Shown piece by piece: positions 22,686-30,181 of a DNA stretch of 36,722 nt (positions are counted from its first letter, which is position 1; every line of letters begins with the position of its first letter). The stretch is taken from positions 1 through 36,722 of the forward strand of contig DAOUGD010000288.1 of the NCBI GenBank assembly GCA_034429475.1, in the 5' to 3' direction. The position numbers and the translations under genes are program-made. The notes beneath the pieces are model-generated. The model searched no databases, was not told the origin of the DNA, and was given only the letters and a program-made list of their open reading frames with translations. The DNA comes from JAKQHY01 sp034429475. Its GTDB lineage: Bacteria; Chloroflexota; Anaerolineae; B4-G1; SLSP01.

Positions 22686-22727
22686 ATTTTGGGATATTTT
22701 GGGATATTTTGGGATATTTTGGGTTTT
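22686..22727. repeat. 10-bp tandem repeat GGGATATTTT
   Basis: Three exact units (22691-22720) flanked by partial ones, in the 195-bp gap between two minus-strand genes. The A/T tracts are phased at 10 bp, close to the helical repeat, so intrinsic curvature is possible. Confidence 0.9.
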
Positions 22728-22801
22728 GCGCCATGCCATCCTGTGTAGCAATAAAATTTCGTGGCAACAGGCGGGGGAAACTCATGCGCATGATGCCGTA
22801 T

Positions 22802-23734
22802 CTACGATGGCAGCCGCGAGCGGATGGCTTCTTTGGCGTATTCCGTGAGCCGGTTCAACTGTTGTTTAATGCCCGTGGGTTCTCTTTCTGCGTAATACGC
22901 GACGCCAATGACGCCCGGCCCGGCGTGCGCCCCCAACTCAATCGGCACGCGGGTCAGGTGATGTTCCACGCAGTTGATCCGGGTTTTCAATTCGTCCAGA
23001 AAAGTACATCCTTCCGCTTCGTCTTCGGCGTAATGGACGGCCAAATGGGTGGGGGCGTCACGCACTTCATCCACTATCTTATCAAGCAGCGCCTTAAGCC
23101 CTTTACTGCGTCGGCGCACCTGGCCGCACAGGCTGACGCGGTTATGTTGCACGCTCACCAGAGGCTGAATCTTGAGAAAGTCGCCCACCACCCGCGCCGC
23201 GCCGCCCAACCGTCCCCCGCGCAGCGCAAATGTCACGCTTTCCAACAATGCAAACACCCCAACGTTGGGCACGACGGCGCGAGCCTTGGCAACTACCTGC
23301 TCAAGCGGATTGCCGTTGGCTGCTTCCCGCGCCGCTTCGAGAGCGACGAATCCTTCCGCCATTGCCGTTGTCTCGCTGTCAATCACCACGACCGGAATGG
23401 GACTTTCGCGGCTGGCGAGTTCTGCCGCATTGTAAGTATTGCTCTGCTTGCCGGCGATGTGAATCGAGACGGCGGCTTTGGCCCAGGTGGATACCTTGCG
23501 GTAGATGGAAAGGAAAGCTTCTATCGGCGGCGCGCCGGTGCTCACGGCCACGTCCGGCTCGGCGCGCAGCCGGGTGAAAAAAGTTTCAGGCTGCAAGTCC
23601 ACCCCTGAAAGATAGGACTGCTGTCCAATATGAACATAGAAGGGCACCGTGTCAATGTGATACTGCGCGCGCAGCGCCTCTGGGATGCAGGCGGCGGAGT
23701 CGGTGATGACAGCCACAGGGGGCAGAGTGTTCAC
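22802..23734 (-). CDS. DegV family fatty-acid-binding protein
   Basis: The 310-aa protein has the DegV signature: VAVITDSAACIPEAL at the N-terminus, VPFYVHIGQQSYLSGVDL, and VSTGAPPIEAFLSIYRKV. The C-terminal domain contains LRGGRLGGAARVVGDFLKIQPLVSV and GPGVIGVAYY. DegV/FakB proteins bind a fatty acid and present it to a kinase (FakA) for phospholipid synthesis. No FakA-like gene is in the window, so the role here is by family only. The start is GTG at 23734 after AAAGGAGA. Length is slightly longer than the usual 280-290 aa. Confidence 0.92.
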   Translation of the reverse strand: MNTLPPVAVITDSAACIPEALRAQYHIDTVPFYVHIGQQSYLSGVDLQPETFFTRLRAEPDVAVSTGAPPIEAFLSIYRKVSTWAKAAVSIHIAGKQSNTYNAAELASRESPIPVVVIDSETTAMAEGFVALEAAREAANGNPLEQVVAKARAVVPNVGVFALLESVTFALRGGRLGGAARVVGDFLKIQPLVSVQHNRVSLCGQVRRRSKGLKALLDKIVDEVRDAPTHLAVHYAEDEAEGCTFLDELKTRINCVEHHLTRVPIELGAHAGPGVIGVAYYAEREPTGIKQQLNRLTEYAKEAIRSRLPS

Positions 23735-23787
23735 AGATAATCTCCTTTATTTATGGTTGGCATTTCATGTGAAATCTGGTACGATTG

Positions 23788-23815
23788 TTGACACAGAGCC
23801 AGATTAAACTATGCC
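23788..23815 (+). promoter_or_regulatory. Candidate promoter TTGACA-16-TATGCC
   Basis: Perfect -35 box (23788-23793) and a weaker -10 box (23810-23815), 55 bp before the small unknown gene. A dyad TTTCATGTGAAA (23763-23774) lies just upstream. Confidence 0.5.
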
Positions 23816-23870
23816 TGAGTTTAAGTGGATACCTTGAGTATAGCAGCAAATAACTAAAAGAGGATGAGTG

Positions 23871-24287
23871 ATGCAATACGCGATCTTTGAAGGCCTGGTG
23901 GTGGATGAAGCCAATCAGGTAGCGTCAGTAGCTTATATCGGCGACGTTCCGCATTATGTGGTGGATGACGCCGGCTTTCTACGCCACATTCCGGCATCCA
24001 AAGTAGATCTTCAGGTCGTCGGCGCTATGCAAGAAGGTGTCTTGCAAAATAAGGAAGCAGTGGTGGCGGGAATGTTGCAATATTTGGGCAAGGATGACCT
24101 TTTTACGAAAGCCGCGATTGAAACGGCGATTGCCCAAATGGACAGCAATGTAGAGCAGTTGGTGACAACCGGTATGCCGGCAGAGACGCGCCAATGGTTG
24201 GGGATGATGGGCTTCAAGATAGTGATCAATCTGCATGGCGAAGTAGTGACATTGGACATGCCGGGCGGCATGATGTACGACGAATAA
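23871..24287 (+). CDS. Hypothetical protein, 138 aa
   Basis: I do not recognise a family. It is a soluble, slightly acidic protein with no signal peptide, no cysteine and no clear catalytic motif. It begins MQYAIFEGLVVDEANQ and has an N-terminal beta-rich stretch (VASVAYIGDVPHYVVDDAGF). A helical middle (LQNKEAVVAGMLQYLGKDDLFTKAAIETAI) is followed by FKIVINLHGEVVTLDMPGG. The ATG at 23871 has AGAGG seven bases upstream; GTG three bases earlier is less likely. It has its own promoter candidate and terminator, so it seems to be a single-gene transcript. Codon use looks like that of its neighbours. Confidence 0.7.
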   Translation: MQYAIFEGLVVDEANQVASVAYIGDVPHYVVDDAGFLRHIPASKVDLQVVGAMQEGVLQNKEAVVAGMLQYLGKDDLFTKAAIETAIAQMDSNVEQLVTTGMPAETRQWLGMMGFKIVINLHGEVVTLDMPGGMMYDE

Positions 24288-24311
24288 GCGTTGGCCTGCA
24301 TCTTCTTTAAC

Positions 24312-24346
24312 ACACACATCCCCCCATTTGGGGGGATGTGTGTTTG
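24312..24346 (+). terminator. Rho-independent terminator after the 138-aa protein gene
   Basis: Perfect 14-bp stem (24312-24325 with 24330-24343) with ATTT loop, followed by TTTG. It lies at the 3' ends of both the plus-strand gene and the minus-strand tRNA pair, so may serve both. Confidence 0.9.
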
Positions 24347-24348
24347 TG

Positions 24349-24421
24349 TGGACCTGAAGGGATTCGAACCCTTGGCCTCTTCAATGCCATTGAAGCGCGC
24401 TCCCAGCTGCGCCACAGGCCC
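24349..24421 (-). tRNA. tRNA-Ala (GGC)
   Basis: 73-nt cloverleaf on the minus strand. The acceptor GGGCCTG pairs with CAGGTCC including the G3-U70 alanine identity pair. Anticodon stem CTTCA/TGAAG with loop ATGGCAT gives anticodon GGC. T-arm GGGTTCGAATCCC. No CCA is encoded. Confidence 0.97.
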
Positions 24422-24460
24422 ATCTTGATACTTTGTCAATTTCAGGAGGTTGCCCTCCTA

Positions 24461-24533
24461 TGGAGCTGAAGGGATTCGAACCCTTGGCCTCTACAGTGCG
24501 ATTGTAGCGCTCTCCCAGCTGAGCTACAGCCCC
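24461..24533 (-). tRNA. tRNA-Ala (CGC)
   Basis: 73-nt cloverleaf on the minus strand. Acceptor GGGGCTG/CAGCTCC with G3-U70. Anticodon stem CTACA/TGTAG with loop ATCGCAC gives anticodon CGC. No CCA is encoded. It lies 39 bp upstream of tRNA-Ala(GGC), most likely in one transcript. Confidence 0.97.
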
Positions 24534-24552
24534 AGAACCCTGGGTAGCAAGG

Positions 24553-24580
24553 AGTTTACCACAACTGTAGGGATTGTCAA
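24553..24580 (-). promoter_or_regulatory. Promoter of the tRNA-Ala pair, TTGACA-16-TAAACT
   Basis: On the minus strand, perfect -35 (24575-24580) and TAAACT -10 (24553-24558), 20 bp before the first tRNA. The -35 box overlaps the end of the upstream reductase gene. Confidence 0.8.
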
Positions 24581-25428
24581 TTCTCACGATAGCCGGTCTG
24601 CGCCAGAAAATCCGCCAGCGCGTCTTGCCACGGGCGTAGTTGGATGTTCAGCGCCGCCGCTGCGTTGTTCGCCAGAGGAACATAGAGAGGCGGCGTGCTG
24701 GCGCGTTGAAATTCCGCCGAAGTGATGGGTTCCAGCAGAATGTGCTTGCGTCCGCTCAGCGCCATAATCGCCTGCGCAAATTCGTAGCGGGAGGCCGTTC
24801 CCGCGTTGACCAGGTGATAGAGGCCATAGGCATGGGTCTGGATGAGCTGCACAATCGCGGCGGCCAGGTCCACCACGTAAGTCGGATTGGCGATCTCGTC
24901 GGTGACGACGCGCAGTCGCTCACGCTCGTCGGCCAGTTGGATCATGCGGTGGGGAAAATTGCGCCCCTCGGCCGCATAGAGCCACGCCGTCCGCACGATG
25001 TAAAAGCGGGTGAGTAACTGCTCGGTGTACCACTCTCCCGCCAGTTTGGAGCGTCCATAGGCGTTGATGGGATTGCGCGGCTGCCACTCGCAATACGGCT
25101 GCGTGGCTGCGCCGTCGAAGACTTCGTTGGTGCTGATGTGCAGCACTTCCGCGCCGCTCGCGGCGGCGGCAAGCGCGATGTTCTGCGGCCCCAGGCCGTT
25201 GGCCCGGTAGGCGGCGGCTGGATCGCGCGTGCAGCCATCCACATCGGTCATGGCGGCTGTGTTGATGATCAAGTCGGGGGTGAACTCCTGGATGAGGTGG
25301 GTAATCGCGAGCCGGTTGGCGATGTCGTGTTCCGGCAGGTCAATACCCCGCACTTCATAGCGCGCAGCCAGGAGCGGGAGCAGGGTGCGTCCCAGTTGGC
25401 CTTTGTGTCCGGTGAGCAAAATCTTCAT
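24577..25428 (-). CDS. RmlD-type dTDP-4-dehydrorhamnose reductase / SDR sugar-nucleotide reductase
   Basis: The 283-aa protein has the Rossmann motif LLTGHKGQLGRTLLP at the N-terminus, INTAAMTDVDGCTRDP, STNEVFDGAATQPYCE, and catalytic YGRSKLAGE (YxxxK). All are typical of RmlD, which makes dTDP-L-rhamnose with NADPH. No rmlA, rmlB or rmlC is near, so related sugar-nucleotide reductases remain possible. It starts 23 bp after the HEAT-repeat gene on the same strand and is probably co-transcribed with it. Length is normal. The ribosome binding site is weak (AGAGAGAAATCC). Confidence 0.88.
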   Translation of the reverse strand: MKILLTGHKGQLGRTLLPLLAARYEVRGIDLPEHDIANRLAITHLIQEFTPDLIINTAAMTDVDGCTRDPAAAYRANGLGPQNIALAAAASGAEVLHISTNEVFDGAATQPYCEWQPRNPINAYGRSKLAGEWYTEQLLTRFYIVRTAWLYAAEGRNFPHRMIQLADERERLRVVTDEIANPTYVVDLAAAIVQLIQTHAYGLYHLVNAGTASRYEFAQAIMALSGRKHILLEPITSAEFQRASTPPLYVPLANNAAAALNIQLRPWQDALADFLAQTGYREN

Positions 25429-25451
25429 CTGGATTTCTCTCTGAATAAAGC

Positions 25452-26711
25452 TCAGGCTGTGCGGGGAAGTCTTAAGAGTTTACGCAACCAGGATACCGGC
25501 TTGACCGGGGTTTCGCTATCGGTGGCTTCGCTGCCGGTGCCATAAGTTTCCAGGGCATTGCGGGCCGTGGTTGCCACATGCTCCACTCTGTCCTGCGCGA
25601 GTTTTTCCAATGCCAGCTTCACCTGCGGGCGATTGCCGTCTATGTTCAACAGAGCGCCGACGAGCGCCGCACGCAAGTAGGCATTGGCGTCATTGACCAG
25701 CGGCAAGAGAGCCGGGAGCGCTTGCGTGCTTCCGATCAATCCCAGGGCTTCCACAGCAGCCGGGCGCACCAGAGAACTGACATCCTCGTGGGCCAGGCTC
25801 AACAGCAGCGGAATAGCCTGGACATCCTGCAAATGCCCGAGGGTGAGCGCGGCGGCGCGCCGCAGGCGCGGGTCAGCGGCGCTAAGGTAATTCCGCACGG
25901 TCGGCGCTGCCGGTTGGTACTTCAACAGTCCCAGGCTTTTGAGCGCCGCCATCTGGAGATTGAGGCTTTTGTCCGAAAGGGACTCGAGCAACACCGGCCC
26001 GGCCTGCGGTCCTCCAATCTTGCCGAGCGCCAGGGCCGCGAGCGACCGTCCTCCCACGTACCCCTGAACGACGTGAATGAGCGTCGGCGTCGCCTCGTGC
26101 GCCCGGAGATCGGCCAGCGCCATCACCAGGATTTTGACGATGGGCAAATCGCGCGGCAGAGGTGAAACGAGATAGGTGTCCAGCATGGCAATCAGGTGGG
26201 GAATGGCGGCTCGATAGTTGAGCCGCCGCAGCGCCGTGATGACGGTGCGGCGAATGCGGGGATCGGGTGTGTTGAGCAGCGGCAGCAACACGGCGCCCAT
26301 ATCTTGCACCTCTAACTTCCCAATGGCGTTGATGGTCGCGCGCCGCACATAGAAATTGGGGTCGTTTAGAGCTTGGAGGAGCGCGCCTTGCGCTTCTTTG
26401 GCCTGTAACTGCCCCAGCGAAATGACGGCTGCGCGCCGCACAAACGTACATGGGTCGTGCAGGGCATCCATCAGGGGATAGACGGCCGCCACATCGCCGA
26501 TGTGCCCTAACGCCTCGGCGGCGGCGCTGCGTACATAGGTATTGAGATCGTCCTGAAGCAGGGTGATCAGATCGGGGACGGCTTCTGCCGCCCTGAGTTG
26601 GCCTAATTCCTGGACTGTGTGAGAACGTTGCCGTGGATTAGGACTGTTTAAATTTTCTATGCATCGCCGTATGTGCAAAACCGCATTGGATGAATCATCA
26701 CTTAAGACCAA
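25452..26711 (-). CDS. HEAT-repeat (PBS-lyase type) protein
   Basis: About 419 aa made almost wholly of tandem 30-residue helical repeats of the type AVPDLITLLQDDLNTYVRSAAAEALGHIGD; about ten can be seen. Such proteins are scaffolds for protein-protein contacts, and no enzyme domain is present. A short basic tail follows (KPVSWLRKLLRLPR). The start is uncertain. The frame is open from 26741 with TTG or GTG choices; I prefer TTG at 26711 because AAGGTGG lies at good spacing before it. It is followed by the RmlD-like gene 23 bp on. Role unknown. Confidence 0.82.
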   Translation of the reverse strand: MVLSDDSSNAVLHIRRCIENLNSPNPRQRSHTVQELGQLRAAEAVPDLITLLQDDLNTYVRSAAAEALGHIGDVAAVYPLMDALHDPCTFVRRAAVISLGQLQAKEAQGALLQALNDPNFYVRRATINAIGKLEVQDMGAVLLPLLNTPDPRIRRTVITALRRLNYRAAIPHLIAMLDTYLVSPLPRDLPIVKILVMALADLRAHEATPTLIHVVQGYVGGRSLAALALGKIGGPQAGPVLLESLSDKSLNLQMAALKSLGLLKYQPAAPTVRNYLSAADPRLRRAAALTLGHLQDVQAIPLLLSLAHEDVSSLVRPAAVEALGLIGSTQALPALLPLVNDANAYLRAALVGALLNIDGNRPQVKLALEKLAQDRVEHVATTARNALETYGTGSEATDSETPVKPVSWLRKLLRLPRTA

Positions 26712-26873
26712 TTTTCCCACCTTTTTAAGACCTAACCACAAAGTTTTTTATGCGGTACGTTATATAATGTCGGTACATTCTCGTTGTGTCCGACGTCTGT
26801 GGATTAGGAACTCACGGCCAAGTTTTTTAACTCAGCCAAGTAAGTATAACACAATGGGCGATAAGAACAAACC

Positions 26874-26902
26874 TTGCCTAAAGCCTGAGATTATGTTATA
26901 AT
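26874..26902 (+). promoter_or_regulatory. nusA promoter TTGCCT-17-TATAAT
   Basis: Perfect -10 box and ideal 17-bp spacing. It predicts a leader of about 115 nt containing an intrinsic-terminator-like hairpin. Confidence 0.8.
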
Positions 26903-26942
26903 GCCTTCATAGACTCATACTCGCGCTTTTTTAGGCACTCGG

Positions 26943-26970
26943 AAAAGTGGGGAAACTCCCCACTTTTCTT
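26943..26970 (+). terminator. Terminator-like hairpin in the nusA leader
   Basis: Perfect 11-bp stem AAAAGTGGGGA / TCCCCACTTTT with a 3-nt loop, followed by CTTTG, between promoter and ATG. It could be an attenuator giving feedback by NusA. That is inference; the T-run is short. Confidence 0.6.
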
Positions 26971-27024
26971 TGTAAATCGTAATGGATGGAACGTCAAAGG
27001 CAATTTTGAAGGGGCAATTTTTTA

Positions 27025-29064
27025 ATGAAGAGCGAATTCGCCTTAGCATTTAACCAAATTTGTGCCGAATATAGCTTGCCAAAAGAGATCGTTTTGGATG
27101 CGGTACGTGCGGCGTTGGTAACGGCCTACCGGCGGGACTGGAAAGTCGCCAGCACGCAGAACGTTACGGCTGAAATCAGCCTGGAAACCGGTTTGGCGCA
27201 TATTTACCTGGAGAAGATCGTGGTGGATACGGTTGAGGATCCTGCCTTACAAATTTCTCTCCAGACTGCCCGCAAGCAGCGGCCCAATGTGGAATTGGAC
27301 GAGTTGCTGATGGTGGACGTCACGCCGCACAACTTCGGTCGGATTGCCGCGCAAACTGCCAAGCAGGTCATCACGCAACGCTTGCGGGAGGCTGAGCGCG
27401 AGAGTCAATTTAATCGGGTCAGCCGGCAGGAAAACGAAATCATCATCGGCACCATTCAATCGGTCACTCCGCAAGGGGTAACGCTGCATTTGGAGCGCAC
27501 GGAAGAAGCGCACCTGCCGCGCAAAGAACAGATTCCTGGCGAGCGGTATACGCTGCACCAGAAGATTCGCGTGTATGTGCTGGAAGTGCGTCGTTCCCCG
27601 CGTGGGCCAGAAATCTCTGTCAGCCGCAGCCACCCCTTAATGCTGCGCCGGTTGTTGGAGCTGGAAGTGCCAGAAATTCGCGCCGGGCAGGTCGAGATCA
27701 AAGCAATTGCCCGTGAGCCCGGCGCGCGTTCTAAGGTGGCTGTTTTCGCGCGTCAACCTGGCCTGGATCCGGTGGGCGCGTGCGTGGGGATGCGTGGCAT
27801 TCGCATCCAGACGATTTCACGGGAACTGCACGGTGAGCGCATTGACGTGGTGGAGTGGTTTAAAGAGGACGCGGCCTTCATCGGCAGCGCCTTGAGCCTG
27901 AACAAGGTGCTCAGCGTCGTGCTGGATCCCTTGAACCCCGGCGGGCGGACGGCCTCGGTGGTGGTGTTGGACGACCAGCTTTCCCTGGCGATTGGCCGCG
28001 CCGGGCAGAATGCGCGCTTGGCAGCTAAATTGACTGGCTGGCGGGTGGACATCCAGGGGGCGACCGAAGCGGCGTTGTGGGCCTTGGAGCAGATTGACAA
28101 GTCGCCGGAATTGGTAGATGATCTCAAGGGCGCAGCCGTTCCTATTTCTCACCTGGTCGCCACGATGAGCGAGCATGAGAAAGAAAATTATCCGTTCACG
28201 GATGAAGAAAACAAGCTGATCAGGACTGTCGTAGAGGCGGTGCGCAATGCGATCATCAACCGGCGAAACGCGGATCGCCCAGCGTCGCGGCAGGCGCGCG
28301 CCCGGCGGTCCGCACAGGCCGAGGTCGAGGAGCAGCGCCGCGAGGCGCAGCGCGAGGCGCGGGCGCGGGTTCCCTCGGCGGCCTACAGGCAGGCATTGGA
28401 CACGCTCAACCTTTCTGAGAAGGTGTTGAGCAATCTGCTCCGCAGCGGGGTATCCAACGTGGGCGAGATTATGGAGCGGATGGCTTTGGGTGATGAAGCC
28501 CTGTTAATGCTGGAAGGGGTCGGCGCCAAAGCCATGCGCGAAATCAAGGATGCTGTCGCCGCGCTTGACTGGGGTGTGGAGGAGACAGGTCCAGAATTCG
28601 CTGCTGAAGCTGAGATGCCGTCTGTCGCCGAATTTGAGGCGCTAGAGGTCGTTGAGGCTGAGACAGTCGCTGCCTTGCCGCTTGAAGCCGAGATTGCGGA
28701 AGCTGATATAATAGTAGTTGAAGTAGTTGAAGAAGAGGCCGTTGAAGCTGTCGTTGCTGAAACGTTGGTGGAAGTGGTCGCCGAGGACGTTGTCGTCACT
28801 CCGGAAGCAGAGGTGGAAATCGCAGCGGAAGCGGCAACAGAGGTGCCATTCAAACCGGAGGCGTTTGAGATTCCGACAGAGGAATTCGCCTTTGAAGAAG
28901 ATGAAGAGGAAGGATTGGACGAGGATCGTCAGCACTCCAAGAAGCGGCAGAAGCGTAAGAAAGGACGCGCGATGGTCTTCGACGATAAAACCGGTAAGAC
29001 GGTGGTGGTGCGCAAGCACCGGCGTCACTCAGATCTGTGGAGTGAGTACGGGGAAGATTTTTAG
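27025..29064 (+). CDS. nusA: Transcription termination/antitermination factor NusA with long acidic tail
   Basis: The 679-aa protein has the NusA core. About residues 1-130 are the N-terminal RNA-polymerase-binding domain (ALVTAYRRDW, FGRIAAQTAKQVITQRLREAERE). An S1 domain follows (about 135-200), then KH1 (GACVGMRGIRIQTISREL) and KH2 (LSLAIGRAGQNARLAAKLTGWRVDI). A helix-hairpin-helix module lies at about residues 465-520 (LNLSEKVLSNLLRSGVSNVG, LEGVGAKAMREIKDA). Beyond it are about 120 residues rich in Glu, Val and Ala, and a basic end (SKKRQKRKKGRAMVF). Core NusA is 350-500 aa, so the tail is an add-on. It starts the conserved translation operon, but the usual rimP is absent upstream. Confidence 0.96.
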   Translation: MKSEFALAFNQICAEYSLPKEIVLDAVRAALVTAYRRDWKVASTQNVTAEISLETGLAHIYLEKIVVDTVEDPALQISLQTARKQRPNVELDELLMVDVTPHNFGRIAAQTAKQVITQRLREAERESQFNRVSRQENEIIIGTIQSVTPQGVTLHLERTEEAHLPRKEQIPGERYTLHQKIRVYVLEVRRSPRGPEISVSRSHPLMLRRLLELEVPEIRAGQVEIKAIAREPGARSKVAVFARQPGLDPVGACVGMRGIRIQTISRELHGERIDVVEWFKEDAAFIGSALSLNKVLSVVLDPLNPGGRTASVVVLDDQLSLAIGRAGQNARLAAKLTGWRVDIQGATEAALWALEQIDKSPELVDDLKGAAVPISHLVATMSEHEKENYPFTDEENKLIRTVVEAVRNAIINRRNADRPASRQARARRSAQAEVEEQRREAQREARARVPSAAYRQALDTLNLSEKVLSNLLRSGVSNVGEIMERMALGDEALLMLEGVGAKAMREIKDAVAALDWGVEETGPEFAAEAEMPSVAEFEALEVVEAETVAALPLEAEIAEADIIVVEVVEEEAVEAVVAETLVEVVAEDVVVTPEAEVEIAAEAATEVPFKPEAFEIPTEEFAFEEDEEEGLDEDRQHSKKRQKRKKGRAMVFDDKTGKTVVVRKHRRHSDLWSEYGEDF

Positions 29065-29187
29065 ATAGGATTAGGCACAGGCCAGGATCGGAAATGCAGG
29101 AAGGAAGCGCTGAGTTTCGGTAACTGTTATCTGGAGAATCGGCCCGTGAACAAAATTAGTTAGTTTAGCTTGGAGGATATGAATCAA
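29065..29187 (+). other. Untranslated spacer between nusA and the RRM gene
   Basis: About 120 nt with weak base-pairing potential: CACAGGCC at 29076-29083 faces GGCCCGTG at 29141-29148, with one mismatch. It may be a 5' leader for the RNA-binding protein, as cold-responsive RRM genes often have, but nothing in it can be assigned to a known RNA class. Confidence 0.35.
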
Positions 29188-29532
29188 ATGGAAACGAAAC
29201 TGTATGTTGGCAATTTGGCGTATGGAACCACCGATCAGGACTTGCAGACCCTGTTCACGCAGGCCGGCACCGTTACCTCAGCCTCTGTCATTCGGGATCG
29301 CGAGACCGGGCGTTCTAAGGGGTTTGGCTTCGTGGAAATGGCGTCGCAGGCAGAGGCCGAGAAGGCCATCAGCCTGTTCAACGGCGTTGAATTCCAGGGC
29401 CGGCCTTTGACCGTGAATGTCGCGCGCCCGCGTGAAGATCGCGGCGGCGGCCCGGGTGGGCGGCCCGGCGGCAATCGCGCAGGTGGCGCGCGGAACCCCC
29501 GTGGCGGTGATCGCCAACGCCGTTCGTGGTAG
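29188..29532 (+). CDS. Glycine-rich RRM RNA-binding protein
   Basis: The 114-aa protein is a single RNA recognition motif with RNP-2 LYVGNLAY near the N-terminus and RNP-1 KGFGFVEM at about residues 42-49. A 35-residue Gly/Arg-rich tail (GGGPGGRPGG, ending RRSW) follows. These small bacterial RRM proteins bind single-stranded RNA and are often cold-induced (family knowledge). I prefer the ATG at 29188, giving METKLYVGN at the usual distance before the RRM, with GGAGG 11 nt upstream; ATG at 29179 is also possible. Its place inside the nusA operon, between nusA and ylxR, is not typical. Confidence 0.93.
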   Translation: METKLYVGNLAYGTTDQDLQTLFTQAGTVTSASVIRDRETGRSKGFGFVEMASQAEAEKAISLFNGVEFQGRPLTVNVARPREDRGGGPGGRPGGNRAGGARNPRGGDRQRRSW

Positions 29533-29743
29533 TTCTGTAGACTAACCCTGTGAAAGTTCCTGGCGTGTTTACCAGCCTATTAACCAGCTAACCCGGTATG
29601 CACCTGAAGGTTTTTTCGGTAAGTGTTGCTGACGATAGCCTTGTTTCGATGAGTGACATGGTTCAGTTTGCACGCCGCAAACCCGGCGCGGCAGGTGATA
29701 AGGCATGCCCTTAGACGGCAGCTAAACACTCACGCCCTCTACA
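29533..29743 (+). ncRNA. Candidate rod-like structured RNA of unknown class
   Basis: No protein is encoded in this gap between the RRM gene and ylxR. Four complementary pairs are properly nested: TGTAGA 29536-29541 with TCTACA 29738-29743; GTGTTTA 29565-29571 with TAAACAC 29723-29729; GGTATGC 29595-29601 with GCATGCC 29703-29709 (one G-U); CACCTG 29601-29606 with CAGGTG 29692-29697, sharing one base with the previous pair. An inner hairpin GTTTGC/GCAAAC lies at 29666-29682. A strong terminator follows at once. The size and rod shape recall 6S RNA, but I cannot assign it. It may instead be a regulatory leader of ylxR-infB. Confidence 0.5.
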
Positions 29744-29780
29744 AAAGGGACGCCAGGGTATGGTTGGCGTCCCTTTTTTT
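29743..29780 (+). terminator. Rho-independent terminator or attenuator before ylxR
   Basis: Perfect 13-bp stem (29743-29755 with 29765-29777), 9-nt loop, and the T-run TTTTTTT overlapping the stem end. It lies only 28 bp before the ylxR ATG, so transcription into ylxR-infB must read through it or restart. Confidence 0.93.
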
Positions 29781-29807
29781 GTCCTTGTGACGCGAGGTGG
29801 TGCGGCC

Positions 29808-30164
29808 ATGGTTAAGAAAAAACTACAACCCAAACGTCAAAAACACATCCCGGAGCGCACCTGCATTGCGTGCCGCCGGTCGCTTCCCAAGCGCGAGTTG
29901 GTGCGTGTCGTGCGCACGCCGGAGGGCGCCGTCGTCGTGGATGAGTTGGGCAAAAAGAATGGGCGCGGCGCCTATGTGTGCCGACAGCGGGAATGTTGGC
30001 GTCAGGCGCTTCAGGGGCACGCATTGAATCGAGCGTTGCGGATAACGTTGAAACCGGAAGAGATCGCCAGCCTACAGGCATACGCGGACTCGCTCCCGGC
30101 AACTCTGGAACCATCTGTTGCGGCGACGGAGGATACGGTGCCCGTAACGATTCGGGAGATTTGA
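29808..30164 (+). CDS. ylxR: YlxR family RNA-binding protein
   Basis: The 118-aa protein has the YlxR core RTCIACRRSLPKRELVRVVR, then GRGAYVCRQRECWRQAL and a basic region. The family (also called RnpM) sits between nusA and infB in many bacteria and has been linked to RNA binding. An about 30-residue C-terminal extension of low complexity follows. I chose ATG 29808 after GAGGTGG; an upstream in-frame start at 29760 would lie inside the terminator hairpin. Confidence 0.92.
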   Translation: MVKKKLQPKRQKHIPERTCIACRRSLPKRELVRVVRTPEGAVVVDELGKKNGRGAYVCRQRECWRQALQGHALNRALRITLKPEEIASLQAYADSLPATLEPSVAATEDTVPVTIREI

Positions 30165-30181
30165 GATGAGGAGGATTGCGC

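Larger units (their letters stand above)
26712..27024. other. Intergenic region between divergent HEAT-repeat and nusA genes
   Basis: About 313 nt. The left part is A/T-rich with the near-palindrome ACGTTATATAATGT (about 26757-26770), which could hold promoters for either strand. The right part holds the nusA promoter (26874-26902) and a terminator-like hairpin (26943-26967). There is no rimP and no convincing small gene. Confidence 0.65.

Noticed and set aside
24577..25428. Rhamnose biosynthesis operon
   Set aside because: Only the RmlD-like gene is present; no rmlA, rmlB or rmlC nearby.
29076..29148. Possible SRP (4.5S) RNA after nusA, since CCAGGATCGGAA and GGAAGGAAGC occur here
   Set aside because: The conserved order CAGG, short stem, GGAA loop, GGAAGCAG is broken by extra bases, AGCA is AGCG, and the outer halves do not pair into a long hairpin.
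29590..29720. TPP or cobalamin riboswitch before ylxR
   Set aside because: ACCTGA-like and GGCAGGTG-like strings occur, but the required CTGAGA or GCCACTG boxes and arrangement are missing.
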